Assembly (NCBI GenBank): GCA_037127255.1
Contig: JBANSL010000013.1
Coordinates: 66,843,688 to 66,907,687 of the forward strand
Reading direction: 5' to 3'
Source of the DNA: Persicaria tinctoria
Taxonomy: Eukaryota; Streptophyta; Magnoliopsida; Caryophyllales; Polygonaceae
Length of the DNA: 64,000 nucleotides
The notes beneath the pieces are model-generated. The model saw nothing but the letters and a program-made list of their open reading frames with translations, ran no database searches and was not told the DNA's origin. Shown in pieces: positions 50,920-63,620 of this stretch (position 1 is its first letter; the number at the start of each line of letters is the position of its first letter). A program made the translations under genes and the position numbers.

Positions 50920-51195
50920 AGTTTTTTTAAGCGGGTAAAAATAAAGAAAGGCTTCGATGAAGGACTTCTTTACTAGAGCGTCCGAACGAATGAGAAGGCA
51001 CAGTTCTGAGTCAGAATCCAGGATATCATCGGCAGGGTTACTATAGGTCGGACGTGCAATCATGTTAGTCACAACATTAGAATCCCTAAAAATATGACGA
51101 ATAACAACATTAGAAAGTGTGGATATATCACCTTTATTATCCCCAAACAATAATATTGCATTAAAATTTTTAAAATGGATAATAGTTAGCATAAT
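50920..51195 (-). pseudogene. 5'-truncated LINE tail, RNase H end
   Basis: The minus-strand frame 51192-50851 carries IRHIFRDSNVVTNMIAR, which resembles the last RNase H motif (R..N..AD..A) with the Asp lost. It then runs into a short 3' region and a small A-run (50921-50927 as T on the plus strand). Upstream RNase H and reverse transcriptase are absent. Confidence 0.5.
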
Positions 51196-51580
51196 TAATC
51201 ACTATTATTTTAAAAAAAATTCATTGTTTTTTTTGTTCATCATATAATAAATATTTTATATTTATTTTGCTTTTATCCTCACAAATGCGTTATGACGCGA
51301 GGATTGTATTAGCATAATTATAAAAGGGGTTTAATAATTCTTTTTAATTTATCAAAGATTTTGTTTAAAGATTTTAAATTATTAAAAGTAATTCTCAAAT
51401 ATAATTATAAAATTGAATTAATAGTTTATTGAAATTTCAAATTTATTAACAATTTAATGAAAAAATATTTTAAATTATTAAAATTAATTATCACATATAA
51501 TTAAAAAATTAAATTAAATTTTTATATATTAATAAATCAATTCAATTTTTTAATATTTAAAATTTGGGTCTATTTGGATT
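51196..51580. other. A/T-rich spacer
   Basis: Low-complexity A/T-rich DNA with no gene recognised. Confidence 0.6.
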
Positions 51581-51585
51581 CCCAT

Positions 51586-54500
51586 TCTAACAGTCCGAAA
51601 TTATGATTCCTGGATTACGTTTCAAGGGATGAAACCCCTCGTTCAGATCTTGCAATCCCGGTACGGGTCGAGATTTTAAACTCCTTTTAAGATTAGTAAG
51701 AAAGAGGGATTTCGAACCCTAAAAGCATCGTAGGACCGTTGGGTACCCTTAACCTGTCCTTAAGGCTAAGTCGTGAAATTCGTTTCAAAAGAAAGTAAAG
51801 CGGAAACGAAATTAAAGTACAAGGCGTCACGACAGAGTCGGGTCAAAACCAAATCATAAGTGTACAAGTTGCCATTTTTCCAAGTTAGGGAATCAGTCAA
51901 GTTCTTCGATTTTGCCAAGAGACTTCCTGTCACAAAAGCAAGGAGCAAGGAGCAAGCAATGAACGGTACCTAACACTATCCACGAAGTCAGGCCCGGTAA
52001 TCGCATGCGGGTCCTCTGACCGGGCTGAGGCCACATAACATGCCTATACCTAAATAAAGGATCATCTAATGCAGCACAAGATTTAAATCACACAAGCATG
52101 CTTGCAACAGTTATAATAATATGCACAAATATTGCAAAGAGCCCAAGACAATGTTAAGTGGCATATCCCTTTTCTACTTCGCCCCCTTTTTAATGAGCGG
52201 ACCTGACCAGTACGGTACCCATTGTTTTCTCGTATATGTGTGTGTGCGCGCGCGCATAAACATCATCATCAACATCAAGAACAACGTAAAGCAAATTAAC
52301 TCGCCAGATGGTGCTGGGCTATCTCCTCATGCTCATATCAACGCGACTGACTCAGGGCAAACCCGATGGGGCTAGGCTACCCTATGACCCTAGCAAAGAC
52401 TCTAGGACTTCACAGATAACGGTTGTTCTGTATTAAAACACACAGAGTAATCAAATGCTCATTGCAATGCATTCCTAGCATGATACTACATTGCATGCTT
52501 TATTATGCAACACCTACACATCACATGACACATCGGGCAGGAGGTGCATGTTGCCGAGTAAGTCCCATAGGATACTTACCTCGAGGTGTGGAACAATAAG
52601 ATAACACAAGCGAAGTCCGAAAGCAATAAGTCCAAAAGCAATAAACACCTATAATCATGCCAATGCCATAAGCTACATAACTAACAATCATACACACAGA
52701 ACCCGAGTTCCCAAACATTCTCAAAACCACTCGTTAGTAAAACCGTTTCCAAAACCTTCCCGATACGATAAACATCAACCAAACCATTTTACTTCCCGAT
52801 CAAACCCGTCGACAAATCGTACCAATAATATTTCCAAAATTCCTTTTTAAAATAAACATTATTAAACCAAGACAAAGAATCCCGACATTTGAAATGACAT
52901 TTGTTAACATATATTCAAGTATAAATCCGACAATTCAAATTCCGTCAAAATCCCCTTCTTTAACATTTAGTATTTAAATAACATTTCAAAGGCTCGCTTC
53001 CCAAAACATCCCCATTAAAAACATTCCCACAAGAATCGGATCAAGAATCGACAAGGTAAGTCCAAGGTATAGGGTGAGGGGCTCGGCCAAGCCACTAGGG
53101 GTATGTCGCGGTCGCGAGAGGGTCGGTCGCGGTCGCGACATCCTCCCAGTTCCCCACCGCGAGAGGCTGGCTGTGACTCGCGGTCGCGAAAGCCGTGGTC
53201 GCGGCCGCGAGAGGCTGTCCTGCGAGAGACCTCTCGCTGCTGTGACTCGCGACCGCGAGAGACGTGGTCGCGGCCGCAAGGGGTCGTCTTCAACCTCTGG
53301 CATGGGTTCTGACTCGCGGCGACGACCATGGTTTCGCCGCGGCGAGTACGAACCTGGGTTTGTCCATTCTTGCTCGTTCTTGCTCGTTTCAAACGCGTTT
53401 TCATTCACACTTGTTTTAAAACCTTTATAAATCAAGGCACTATGCAACCATCACAAAAACGACTCCAAACAAGACTAGAGGGGAGAGCGGAAGAGGGATT
53501 ACCTAGCCCCTTGGAGGCTTCTCAAAAATCTTGTGAGAAGGAGGCCTTGGAAGCTTAGATCCGACGATTCCTTGATACGACAGAGCCTAGGAAGGTTGGA
53601 TGTGAGTTAAAACAACAACTTTATTGAGAAACAACCTCGAAATAAGAAGATCCAAGGAATGGAGGAGTTACCTTTGCTCAAAACTAAAAAATGAGAGAAA
53701 GGAGGCTCGAATTCACACCAAACCACGATGGATATAGGATTTCTTAACCTTGAAAGGTAGAAAAAGAAGTCAGGAACACACGACAACAAACGGATTCGAA
53801 AAAGGATGATAAACGAAGGAAAACGATACGATTTACCACGAAGACGGAGCTTTTGGGCTCGGAGTCGCGGCTGCGAGTATGAACGTCGCGGCCACGAGGA
53901 AGAACACCCGGTTCTGGGTTCTTGGTCGTGGGGGTGTTCTTCCTCGTGGCGGCGAGACAGGTGAGTCGCGGCTGCGAGTTGCTCCTCAAATCCGGGTTTT
54001 TGATCGGTTTTGGCCTTCCAAGCTCGATTTTGTGGTTGTTTTTGTGAGATTGAGACTCCTTGGGATAGATTTGAGGGTTTTTGGCTCAAAGAAACACAAA
54101 AGGAGGAGAGAGAGTTGGGAGATTTGGATTTAAGGAGGGGAAAATGAGGGTTTTTTGTTTAGGGTTTTGGGAGGAGAGTGAGATCTATATTGGGGTTTGG
54201 AAATCAGGTTTTGGTGGCTGAGTTGATGTGTTGTGAGAATGAAGGATCCACTTAGGGATTAGAGTTTTATATAGTGGAGCTGCCTAGGATTTAATACACA
54301 AGAGGACAAAACCATTAAGAGGGGAGAGAGAGAGAGTGGTGTGTGGGAAGTGAGAGAGAGTGTTATTCTGCTCTTCCGACCTTGAATCCCGACATCCCAT
54401 CCCGACATCCGATTTTTCCAAAGATCTGACCCAAAATCCCAAATTCATTTCCAAAGCCGCCCGAAATTCCCAAAAAAATCGAAATCAAATAACCAAGTTT

Positions 54501-54630
54501 TAAAATCTATCAAATTAAATCTTAAAACATGTCGGGATATGTTATAAAACTTTCAAGAATAGAATTTGCTTGAGTATGAGTTTTTCTTGAAACTTTCCCT
54601 TTTTAGAAATTTCAAAATCCGTTCGTTACA
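51586..54630 (-). mobile_element. Solo LTR, ~3.05 kb, 5-bp target duplication
   Basis: CCCAT flanks both sides exactly (51581-51585 and 54631-54635). On the minus strand the unit begins TGTAACGAACGG and ends CTGTTAGA, a near TG...CA LTR with the last CA altered to GA. No gag, protease, reverse transcriptase or integrase sequence lies inside, so it is a solo LTR left by LTR-LTR recombination. Its length fits long-LTR Ty3/gypsy lineages such as Tekay/Del, but lineage is inferred. A block at 53100-53340 is dense in TCGCGGTCGCGAG-like words. Confidence 0.85.
53100..53345. repeat. CpG-dense array of TCGCGGYCGCGAG palindromes in the solo LTR
   Basis: Variants of the self-complementary word CTCGCGGCCGCGAG recur at irregular spacing here and again around 53865-53985. 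ORFs on both strands reflect this composition (Arg/Ser/Asp repeats) and are not genes. Confidence 0.85.
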
Positions 54631-54635
54631 CCCAT

Positions 54636-55790
54636 TTCATTTTGCTTATAATTAAAATAGATGTATTAAATAGAAAAGTACATTATGAACATAATTCATG
54701 TAATTTAATTATAAAAAAATAATAAAAAGAAAAAAATAGTCTTTATCGGGAAGTTTTTGTGCCCTTTCCCTTGAAACCCTTCCGCTTCTCTCCATCTCGT
54801 TGTCTTCCCCCCTAAACTTTCTACATCTCAGTAACACCTAAGCCTGATTCAGGGATTCATGTGTGTGTATATGCACACACGAGTTTCAATTCATTTATTT
54901 GGATTTGAAATAGTGTGACCACAATTGATCGGGTTGGATAACATATATACTGATAATGTCATGTGTATAATAAGGCTACTAAACCTTGAGTGAAAATCAG
55001 TGAGTGCTTCCTTGTTGATTTCATGAAGAATGATGATGAGGTGACTTATCGAACCTGTTGAATTCGACTTGTTTCTAGCCCCTTGCCCATTTTTAAAATA
55101 TACATCAACTTTCTCCATCTTTTTGTCTGGCGGCCGAACTACAGCGTAGGCCTCTCGGCGGCTGGCTGAAGGTGAGCGTTATCGGGCAAAACGGGTTCCG
55201 GGTTGACTAGAACCCGGGTTTGACCGGGTTTCGGGTCATTTCGGGTCGATTTTGGATTTGTTAATTTTTTCTTTTTTAAATTAAAAAAAATCATGATCTG
55301 ATAATTTTGCGATAAATTTTAATTATATATAAAAAATTTTAATTATAAATCAACCGGTCAATTGGGTCAAAATTACCGAGTCAATCGAGTCAGCGGGTCG
55401 AAACCCAGATTACCCGAAAAATTTCCGGTTTTTCGGGCTCGGGTTGAAAAAAAATTCCGGGTCAAAATTTCCGGGTCTTGACTCAAAAAATTCCGGATGG
55501 TCGGGATGAGTTATGTTTTGACAGGTCTACTCTATCCCAATTCCCAAATGTATTATAATTTTTTTCTAAAAATAACAATCCAAACACTACTTATTTAATA
55601 ATTCCATTATAAACTAAAATCAATTAAAATGAAAAAGGAATCCAAACAGGCACTTAGTTAAATAGCTTCTTTTTTTTTTCGATCGAATGAAGGAGAAAGA
55701 GCTGACCATTTGATGATAAAGTTTTCATTTTACCTCCGTCAAAAAATAAAAGTTTCAAATTGGACCACTCCCCAACAAACTCAAGAATTT
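54636..55790. other. Intergenic with a hAT-like MITE candidate at ~55165-55535
   Basis: About 55170-55530 is packed with CGGGTC/GACCCG words at both sides of an A/T core. It ends GACAGGTCTA, resembling hAT MITEs with subterminal GGGTC repeats. A matching 8-bp duplication was not found. The remainder is A/T-rich spacer. Confidence 0.4.
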
Positions 55791-55841
55791 AGAGAGAGAG
55801 AGAGTAGAGAAGAGAGAGAAAGCTCCGCGAATTGCTCAGCT

Positions 55842-58798
55842 ATGGCGGCTCTCTCGCGGCTGCAGATGAAATCCATAATCGCCCTTCTCTTCTTCCTCAA
55901 CTTCATCTGGCTCCTAACCTATTTTCTAGACAGTTCTATCCCCGTCAACGTCCACTTCCACCTCCACAGAGACCACCACACCCACCACCACCCAACCTCC
56001 ACCAGCCACAAAGCCCTCCCTTCCTCAACTCCTTCCTCCCACTCCAAACCCTGGCCTATCCTTCCTTCATACCTCCCCTGGTCCCACGGCAACCTTCCCC
56101 CTCCCAGCGTCGGATCCTGCGAGGCTTACTTCGGCAACGGCTTCACAGAAACTGTCGATCTCCTACCTCGGCAGAAATCCGGCCGCGGTTGGTTCCGCTG
56201 CCACTACAGCGAGACGCTGAAGAGCTCGATCTGCGAGGGTGGGAGAATTCGGATGGTTCCAGACCGGATCCGGATGTCTAAGGGCGGTGAGAAGATCGAT
56301 GAGGTTATTGGAAGGGGAGATGATGATGAATTGCCGATCTTCGATCCTGGAGCCTTTCAAGTCTCGTCGGACTCGAAGAAGGCGGCGGCGGTTGGAATTG
56401 GATCGGAGAGCGGCCGAAAACTGGCGACGAGTGAGTTCGTGGATAAGTATGTGGCGGAGGGAGAGATTCTCCGGCACACTATGCATCAGTTGGTGGAGTC
56501 GTTTGAGGTTGTGGAAGAGTCCGAGTTCAAATGCTCGGAGGTGAGTTCCTTCAGGTTTGGGCGGGTCTAAATTAGGGTTTTCCAAGATCATTTAATTCTA
56601 ATCGTGGGCCTATTAATTGGAATTTTTGTTGGATTATCTGATGATCTTATCTGCAATCTTCTGTTGCAAACCTCTAAAATTAATTCAATCACTCCGGGAT
56701 GGTGATCAATGACCATCAAGAAAATAACTCCTATAAACAGCAAGTCAATCAACTTTCCTATAATGTGACCTGAACAATTAACGCTGATATTATCTTTATT
56801 ACTTCTGGTCCTACAGTATTTATTATACAGTAAACATTTGAACTTTCTGAGATTGATTGTTTTTGTAGTTACAGTATTTCTGTTTTAGTTGATTCTCCCC
56901 ATTTCTAACTTTGGAACTTTGTTGATGCAGTGGATTGAGGAGCCAACGCTTCTCATAACTCGCTTCGAGTATGCAAATGTCTTCCACACACATACTGATT
57001 GGTATAGTGCGTATGTTAGTTCTAGAGTAACTGGCTTGCCTACCCGACCACATGTGGTTTTCTTAGATGGCCATTGCAAGGTATATCGTCTTTCTTATTC
57101 CATTGTCACCATTGATGCAGTGTTCATTGACCTGCTTTTGAAACTTGGTAATGTTGTTTTTGTAATGGAAATCTTTTGCAGCTAGAGTAGAAAACTTGAA
57201 AGAAGCAAAATACTTAGCCACTCAAAATTTTGTTTAAAGATTGTATCTTCTTAAGGTAAATGCACAGTTGGATTTGATAGAGTTTGGATTCACTCAAGGA
57301 AAGCCAATTGTGACCCCAAACAGTTCTCTAGCCAAAACCTTTCAACTGAGCCTCAGACAGAGTTAATAGACTCTCCAACCAACGATAGGCTAACACCTTC
57401 ACAGGAATTATTCCAGAAACATGCCTAATTATGGCTTGCTGTAATAGACTCTCCAACCAACGATAGGCTAACACCTTCACAGGAATTATTCCAGAAACAT
57501 GCCTAATTATGGCTTGCTGAGATCACCTACTATGTGAGTATGTGACATTAAACTAATTCCCTCCCAATTGATTATCGACTCTTCTCAAACTTAACATCAA
57601 TCCAGATCCTTCCTAATTTCCAACAACTTGCCGTAATTGCCACCCTTGTGTGTGTGTGTGTGTGTGTGTGTTGGGGGTGGTGGAGGTGGTCATGTTTGAA
57701 AAGTGGGAATAATAAGGTTTCATACTTTCATTGCTTAGGTCAAAACTATCATTTCTTCTGCATGATGTTGTTAGACACCCATGTTGCTTTCTTGCCCTTT
57801 TATGTTTCTCGAGTAACTTTAGTTTCAACTAAATGGGTTGATCACTTCTTGATGCTTAGATCATCATAAGGATTTTTCATATTGTCAGGAAGCCTCCCTT
57901 TCATTGACTATTGTTTCTCGTTTATGAAAAAGAAACTGTTTTCCTTTGTCTTGTTTCTCCATCCATCTCATACCTTATTCTTTCACTGTGACCAATCTAT
58001 TATTCATATGCTGCTAAACTATCACCACTTCACCAGTCCCTCAAATCTTACATTTTGGTTTTTTCACAGACAGGTTTGGAAGAAACGTGGAAATCACTAT
58101 TTTCAAGCGTCAGGTTTGCCAAGCATTTCACTAGTCCAGTGTGCTTCCGTCATGCTGTTTTTGTACCCCTCGGCTATGAGACAGCCTTGTTCAAAGGGCT
58201 TACTGAAACCATAGATTGTGATGGGGCATCTGCTCGTGATCTCTGGGCCAAACCCGATGACCACAAAACTGCACGGCTGTCTGAATTTGGGGAAATGATC
58301 AAGGCTGCTTTTGGCTTCCCGGTAGACAGGCATCGTAACCCAGATCCAACATCAGGTGATCTGAATGTCCTCTTTGTCCGTCGTGAAGACTATTTAGCTC
58401 ATCCCCGCCACGGTGGGAAGGTTGAATCCAGGCTAAGTAATGAACAGGAAGTTTTTGATTCCATAAAAAGTTGGGCATCAAAAAATTATTCTGAATGCAA
58501 GATAAACATTATCAATGGCTTATTTGCTCACATGAAAATGAAAGATCAAATCAGAGCAATTCAAGATGCTTCTGTCATCGTTGGAGCCCATGGGGCTGGT
58601 CTCACCCACATGGTTTCTGCCCTACCAAAAACTGCGATTCTTGAAATTATCAGCAGCGAGTACATGCGCCCACATTTCAGATTGATCGCTCGCTGGAAGG
58701 GCTTGGAATATAATGCCATCAACCTTTTCGGGTCACATGCAGAACCTAAGGAGGTTCTTCATAGGCTTCACAGCATAGTAAAGGGTATTGGATGCTGA
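55842..58798 (+). CDS. XYLT: Beta-1,2-xylosyltransferase of complex N-glycans (GT61)
   Basis: Three exons (55842-56540, 56931-57080, 58070-58798) join in frame to 525 residues. A short cytosolic start is followed by one membrane anchor (IIALLFFLNFIWLLTYFL, residues about 12-29), making a Golgi type II protein. A His-rich stem comes next, then the GT61 catalytic region. Landmarks are KPWPILPSYLPW, GSCEAYFGNGFTETVD, WFRCHYSETLKSSICEG, RFEYANVFHTHTDWYSAY, GLPTRPHVVFLDGHC, PLGYETALFKGL, LFVRREDYLAHPRHGGKV and DASVIVGAHGAGLTHMVSA. These match the plant XYLT pattern closely throughout. The enzyme transfers xylose from UDP-xylose to the core beta-mannose of N-glycans in the Golgi. The start ATG follows a GA-rich leader (55790-55822) and is the first that precedes the anchor directly; an upstream in-frame ATG at 55710 would add a non-conserved stretch. 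Confidence 0.95.
57364..57519. repeat. Perfect 78-bp tandem duplication in XYLT intron 2
   Basis: 57364-57441 and 57442-57519 are identical (unit begins TAATAGACTCTCCAACC). Confidence 0.97.
57647..57671. repeat. (TG)n microsatellite in XYLT intron 2
   Basis: About 12 TG units. Confidence 0.9.
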
Positions 58799-60680
58799 TA
58801 CCTGTTTTCAGTGCGAGTCTATAACAGACGGGTTCTCAGCGTGGGCTCAGTTCTGTCCAGTGTCCCCGTCACTGACCTTGGTGCAGCTGGCTCGTCTCAG
58901 GGGCTTCTCTGGTAGTATTTTGTACCTAGCTTTCATCGATTTAATCATCATGTACAGAGGTTCGAATATTCCACTCTGGCTTCATACAACTGAAACAGTA
59001 ATTGAGGATGCAAGAGGAGCAGCACCAACAGACCAGGTGTCTATGTGGCTAGGTAATGTGAATGCACTTGACATTTACTTATTGATTGAAGCTATGTAAA
59101 TGTAGGAATTGTAATTCAGCTAAGTCCTATGCTTGAAGCTTTTCGTACTCGTCGATGATGTCTTCATATGAATCAGAAGTTAATGAGAGTTCAGAAAACG
59201 ACGTAGCATTATTTGCTGCATTTGTTGTAACATCTTACTTTCTGCAGAAAGGACTTTAAACAGGCAACAAACATAGCATTAGGTACTTGCTATCTGATCT
59301 ATTTAACCTACCACGTAGGCAATGCAAATGAGTTTTCATGGCCGCTCGTTCGGTACTCAAAAAGTGATATCAGAAGGCTTGAAAGTTGCATGTAAAAACA
59401 CTTGCTAAGATGAATAAACAATAGTGTGAAGATCCTGGTGTAAAATGTGCTTTGAGCTAATTTACTTGGTTTTATTTACTGATGCTGAAGTGGTGTGAAT
59501 TTGTGTTGTTTTCCGGTTTGGCAGGTAACTTTGTTGCCTCTTTTGACCCTTGAATTAATCACTTGCCTTAAACGATTGGAGTGATATGAACATCAAAAAA
59601 GCTCCACGATAAGGTTGATGGTGAATCTTGTTCTTGGCCTTGGGTGTTGGTGGGATGAGATGGGGCTACCCAACCATGTGGTTGAGAAACAAAGGGAGGT
59701 TCTATCTCTAAGCGGGAGAACCCAACCCGTTATATTTTGAAGCTTCTTATAACTAATGGAGTAAAGTGAAGTACCAACTACTACAAGCAGCTTGTAGGGT
59801 GCAGTAAGAAGAGACCAGAGGCTTTGCAATAAGGTGATGGTTCCAGTAATAGAACTGTAACCGTGCAAGGCTCGAATGACCAAGGTGGATATCCAAGGAT
59901 CGTGATCATCGTCAATAGCTGAGCTCTAAAGTCTCCCTTCGCCTCTTGACTGTTAAGGTAGAGCAATGGCGAGAGCTAGAGATTGAAACTAGAGACAGAG
60001 TGACACGTCAAGTGAGAAGTTACCTTTCATGGTGAGGGCTAGACCTAGTCGCTAGTTGCTAGAGAGGTGTTTCGTTCGTTTTTTTCTCACACTTCCCCGT
60101 GTGTTCCGCTCTTTTTCTAACCATATTCAAGCTCCTGGCTCCTGCATTAAAGATTGGCATCATCTCTAGCTCACTTTTCTAGGTATGTTGGATAACCATC
60201 TAGTCTTCAATAGTTGTTGATGCAAGGCCTAGGTTTTCTTGATCATTAAACGACTAAATAAAACTCCTTGAACACCCAATTGTTTGACATATTCAACAAG
60301 GACCAGCGGACAATGATAAAAAAACCATGAACTCCTACTTCTGAAGCAATGCCCACATATTCCAGTTAATTCTGGGTCAGATTGCACATACTGTGTGATG
60401 ACTAAACAAAAGTTGGTAGTGCGTTCAACAAAACTTTGTTACCACTACAAAACTTTTGTAGTGCGTTCAAGAAAAGTTAAAGAGAGATTGAAACAAAAGT
60501 TGGGGCAAAAGCTAGTAGGAGGGCGTTCAACAAAACTTTGTTACCACTACAATAGTTTCGAAAATGACAAATTCAAACTCTGCCGAAAGGCAACCATCCA
60601 TGACCAAAAACAACAATCCAGAATCTGATGATTGAAGTAAAAACTAATCTCTTTTTTTGGAAGGCAAAGTTCACATGACA
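58799..60680. other. XYLT 3' UTR and intergenic DNA
   Basis: The first 300-400 nt are probably XYLT 3' UTR. Bases 59580-60060 form an unassigned block with no known domain. A direct repeat of about 30 nt (GCGTTCAACAAAACTTTG then TTACCACTACAA) occurs at 60420 and 60523. No gene is supported. Confidence 0.5.
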
Positions 60681-60686
60681 AAAAAT

Positions 60687-62364
60687 TTAAGCAGCTGCTG
60701 CCTTCCCCTTCTTCTTCTGTAGTTTCTTCATGTAGAACTCGAGCTCCTTGCCCTCCAAGATGTAACTGCACATTCGAAATTTGAACATTCAAGGAAATTG
60801 CAATAGACAGGCAAGTATGCAAGAGTAGTTTGTTGAAGGTAAATCTACAGGATAGAGAAGAACATAACAAAATATTGCAAGGAGAACTACAAGAGCTTGC
60901 AATGGTGTTTTTGGTGAATGCTAATTTCAAGTGGATATTTAAAAAGATAGCAAGACGGCAAAGGGTTGGCTTTACTCACCCATCTGCACGGCCGCATTGG
61001 CCAGGGCGTGATGAGATAGCAGCCAACAAACGTCCACCGCTAAATTGCTCTTCAATGTGAGAATCCAAGGTGCGGCCTTGCTGACGCTTCTCCAATTTTC
61101 TCTGGACATGGTTGCTCTTCTTTGCGTCTTCAGCAGCAGCCTCACCTTCCTGTACGTTCAAGGCACATGATGCAAAGCTTGTGAGAAGTGAGAAATACCG
61201 CATCGCCCTCAATCAAGAAGCCATTCAATTTGTAAACCCATCAGGTTTATTTTCTTATAATAGGGAACTGTGCAGGTTGAGAATTGCAAATGTACAATAG
61301 AAGAGGAGATAACAGATAGGATGACTTGTAATAGTTTCATGAAGAACAAGATGTTTTATATATAAAGACAGAGCTCTAACCGTCATGTGAATAATGTAAA
61401 AGCAGCAGAGCATTTGGATTAAAAAAAGGGATGATTATATTTCTTGGTAGGAAATATTGTTCCCAGTAATCATACCAACAGTAATGAACAAATTTCACAC
61501 AAATGCATACAACATAAATGTTCATCTAGACATGAATACAAATCATAACCAAGAATGAGATAATAAAGAATCATACATAGAAACCAATGGAAGTTGCCAA
61601 TTAGAATCTCACCTCTCCTTCCTTCTTAGCAGCGACTGCCTTCTTCTTGCGACCGATCTCAACACCATAATGCTGGAGATACCATTGCTTGAAAGGAGCG
61701 GCATCAACCTGAACAATGGCACTCTTCACCAAGGTCTGTGTCCTAACCAGCTCGTTGTTGGACGCATTGTAAACAACATCCAGCAACCGAGTTTTCCTGG
61801 TCACAGCCTCACTCCCCCAGGAGAAGTTTCCGGTATCCAACCTCAAAGCACGCCACTTGACATTACCACCTCTAACCCTAACCCTCCTAACCGTCTTGTT
61901 GCTCGACAGCTTCGTGTTAGCTGGCTGCCTTCCGAGCTCATACCTTCATATTTCAACATTTCGTACAGCCATGAAATTGATGCAATCGAATTCAGTTCGC
62001 AAAACATTCATCTAAATTCAATCAGAACACATCTCAAATCGATGCAATAGAGCAAATGCAGATCTACTACACAAAACTATCATATTTGGATTTTTTCAGA
62101 TAAACGCCTAAACTGATAACTCGTAGTTTCATCAATCAATGTACAACCAAGACCAATGAAAATCACTATGAAACAGATGAATAAAGGGACATACTTTCTC
62201 TTCTTCCTCCAGGCCTTCTTCTTGCCACCAGTGGCACGCCTCTTGTGCATAGAATCACGAGAAATACCTAGAAATTACAGGAAGAAGAAGACATTAGAGA
62301 TTTTTATGGAGGAGCTTCAGATTCAAAGATAAGGGAAGGAGATTGAGATGGGGGGAGTACCCAT
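60687..62364 (-). CDS. RPS8: 40S ribosomal protein S8 (eS8)
   Basis: Five minus-strand exons join in frame: 62364-62361 (only ATGG), 62267-62195, 61943-61613, 61149-60980 and 60765-60687. They give 218 residues. Landmarks are [60 protein letters not shown]-type [33 protein letters not shown] and [40 protein letters not shown] and a Lys-rich tail follow. The protein is a structural component of the small ribosomal subunit in the cytosol. The first exon contributes only the start codon and one base, so the start is easily missed. It lies tail-to-tail with XYLT, with about 1.9 kb between the stop codons. Confidence 0.95.
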
Positions 62365-62404
62365 GGTTGCTGTGGTTCGGCGACGGCACCAAGAGGGAAA
62401 TGCA

Positions 62405-62550
62405 AAGCTTAGGGTTCTCCCTTCTCCTGCGCTGTAAACCCTCGTCTGATTTATACTAATATATACATCCATCGATCTGCTGTCATCAAGCCCACGAAAG
62501 GGGTTTGGGCTTCACACAATGTTTTCGGACCAGCCCAATAGGCCCATTTT
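62405..62550 (-). promoter_or_regulatory. Telo-box and site II promoter elements of RPS8
   Basis: On the minus strand AACCCTAA (62416-62409) lies about 45 nt upstream of the start codon. TGGGCC/TGGGCT motifs lie at 62546-62541 and 62537-62532, with further GGGCTT/GGGCTTC words near 62490-62513. A telo-box combined with site II elements is the classic arrangement of plant ribosomal-protein promoters, giving growth-linked expression. Confidence 0.8.
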
Positions 62551-63330
62551 TAATTTCAAAAATATGTTAAGGTTTTTTTTATTTGGTATAAACTGCATAA
62601 AACCATAAAACCATTGAATACGATTGAGATCACTTGTCCAAAACCCCCTTCTCCCTGAATTTTCCTCCTCGCATCTGAATTACAAAATAAATTTGAATAT
62701 GAAAAAATTAAGTAAAAGGGTTAAGGGTGAGAGATATTGTGAGAAGGGATAGTAAGGAGACAAAGATTTCAAGACAACAGATCCGGACTGCCTTAAATAT
62801 GTCATATTGCCCTAAATCACCCATATAACAAGTAAGAAAAATAGGGTAAATTAGTCTTTTGGCTATTTTTCAATGGAACACAATGGAATAGGTGGGGTGG
62901 GTCACTTGGGTGGCTTTGCAAATGAAATTATTCTATTGGGTATTCGGTAATTATTAATATAATGGATGGTTTGGGGCACTATGAGATATTTAAGAGGTGG
63001 TTTTCTGCAGTTTATCATTTTTTTTTCGATATTTAATATTTATAAATAAATATCATACAAATTACTAAACGACTATTAACATATTTAATTACTATATCAA
63101 GAGTAAGAAATGATACTCTATGAGCCGAATAATTTAGACCCCCCGCCTTTAAAGTTTTGACTTGAGAATTTGTTTGAAACTGAATTGCTTTCAATTTCAT
63201 TATTATTCCCATGTCTTGAATGCATTGAAGTTGTCTCCTTGGGTTCGCTTGAATGTCTTGCAATTTGTCTGTTGAATTAGTTGCCTAGTTTAGGAAAAAA
63301 AATCCAGCAGCGTTTCACCTTCTTTTAGGG
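62551..63330. other. Intergenic, A/T-rich
   Basis: No gene or transposon end recognised. Confidence 0.5.
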
Positions 63331-63333
63331 CTA

Positions 63334-63620
63334 TTTGATGATTCCGAAACCCAAGCCACAAGCGAAAGCTCGCAAGGTTTGCAAGGGCGGGGTTTCGAGA
63401 ATCGAATTTGACAGCACTTCGACGTGTTTTGGGGCAATTTGGTGACTCCGAAATCCAGGCCACAAGCGAAAGCCCGCAGGGTTTGCAAGGACGGGGTTTC
63501 GAGAGTCGATTGCGTAGCCCTTCGATTTGATTTGATGTGAGGGTGATTTGATGACTCCGAAGCCCAGGCCACAAGCGAAAGCCCGCAGGGTTTGCAAGGG
63601 CGGGGTTTCGGGAATCACCA
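63334..63620. repeat. Three ~105-bp tandem units
   Basis: Each unit contains GACTCCGAA(A/G)(C/T)CCAGGCC followed by CACAAGCGAAAGCCCGCAGG and GGGGTTTCGAGA(A/G)TC, starting near 63334, 63438 and 63546. Minus-strand frames give repetitive ETPPLQTLRAFACGLGF peptides, but nothing supports expression. Confidence 0.9.

Noticed and set aside
53074..53430. Arg/Gly/Ser-rich ORFs on both strands
   Set aside because: Produced by the CpG palindrome array of the solo LTR.
58788..59099. 103-codon ORF after XYLT
   Set aside because: Overlaps the XYLT stop and 3' UTR with no recognisable domain.
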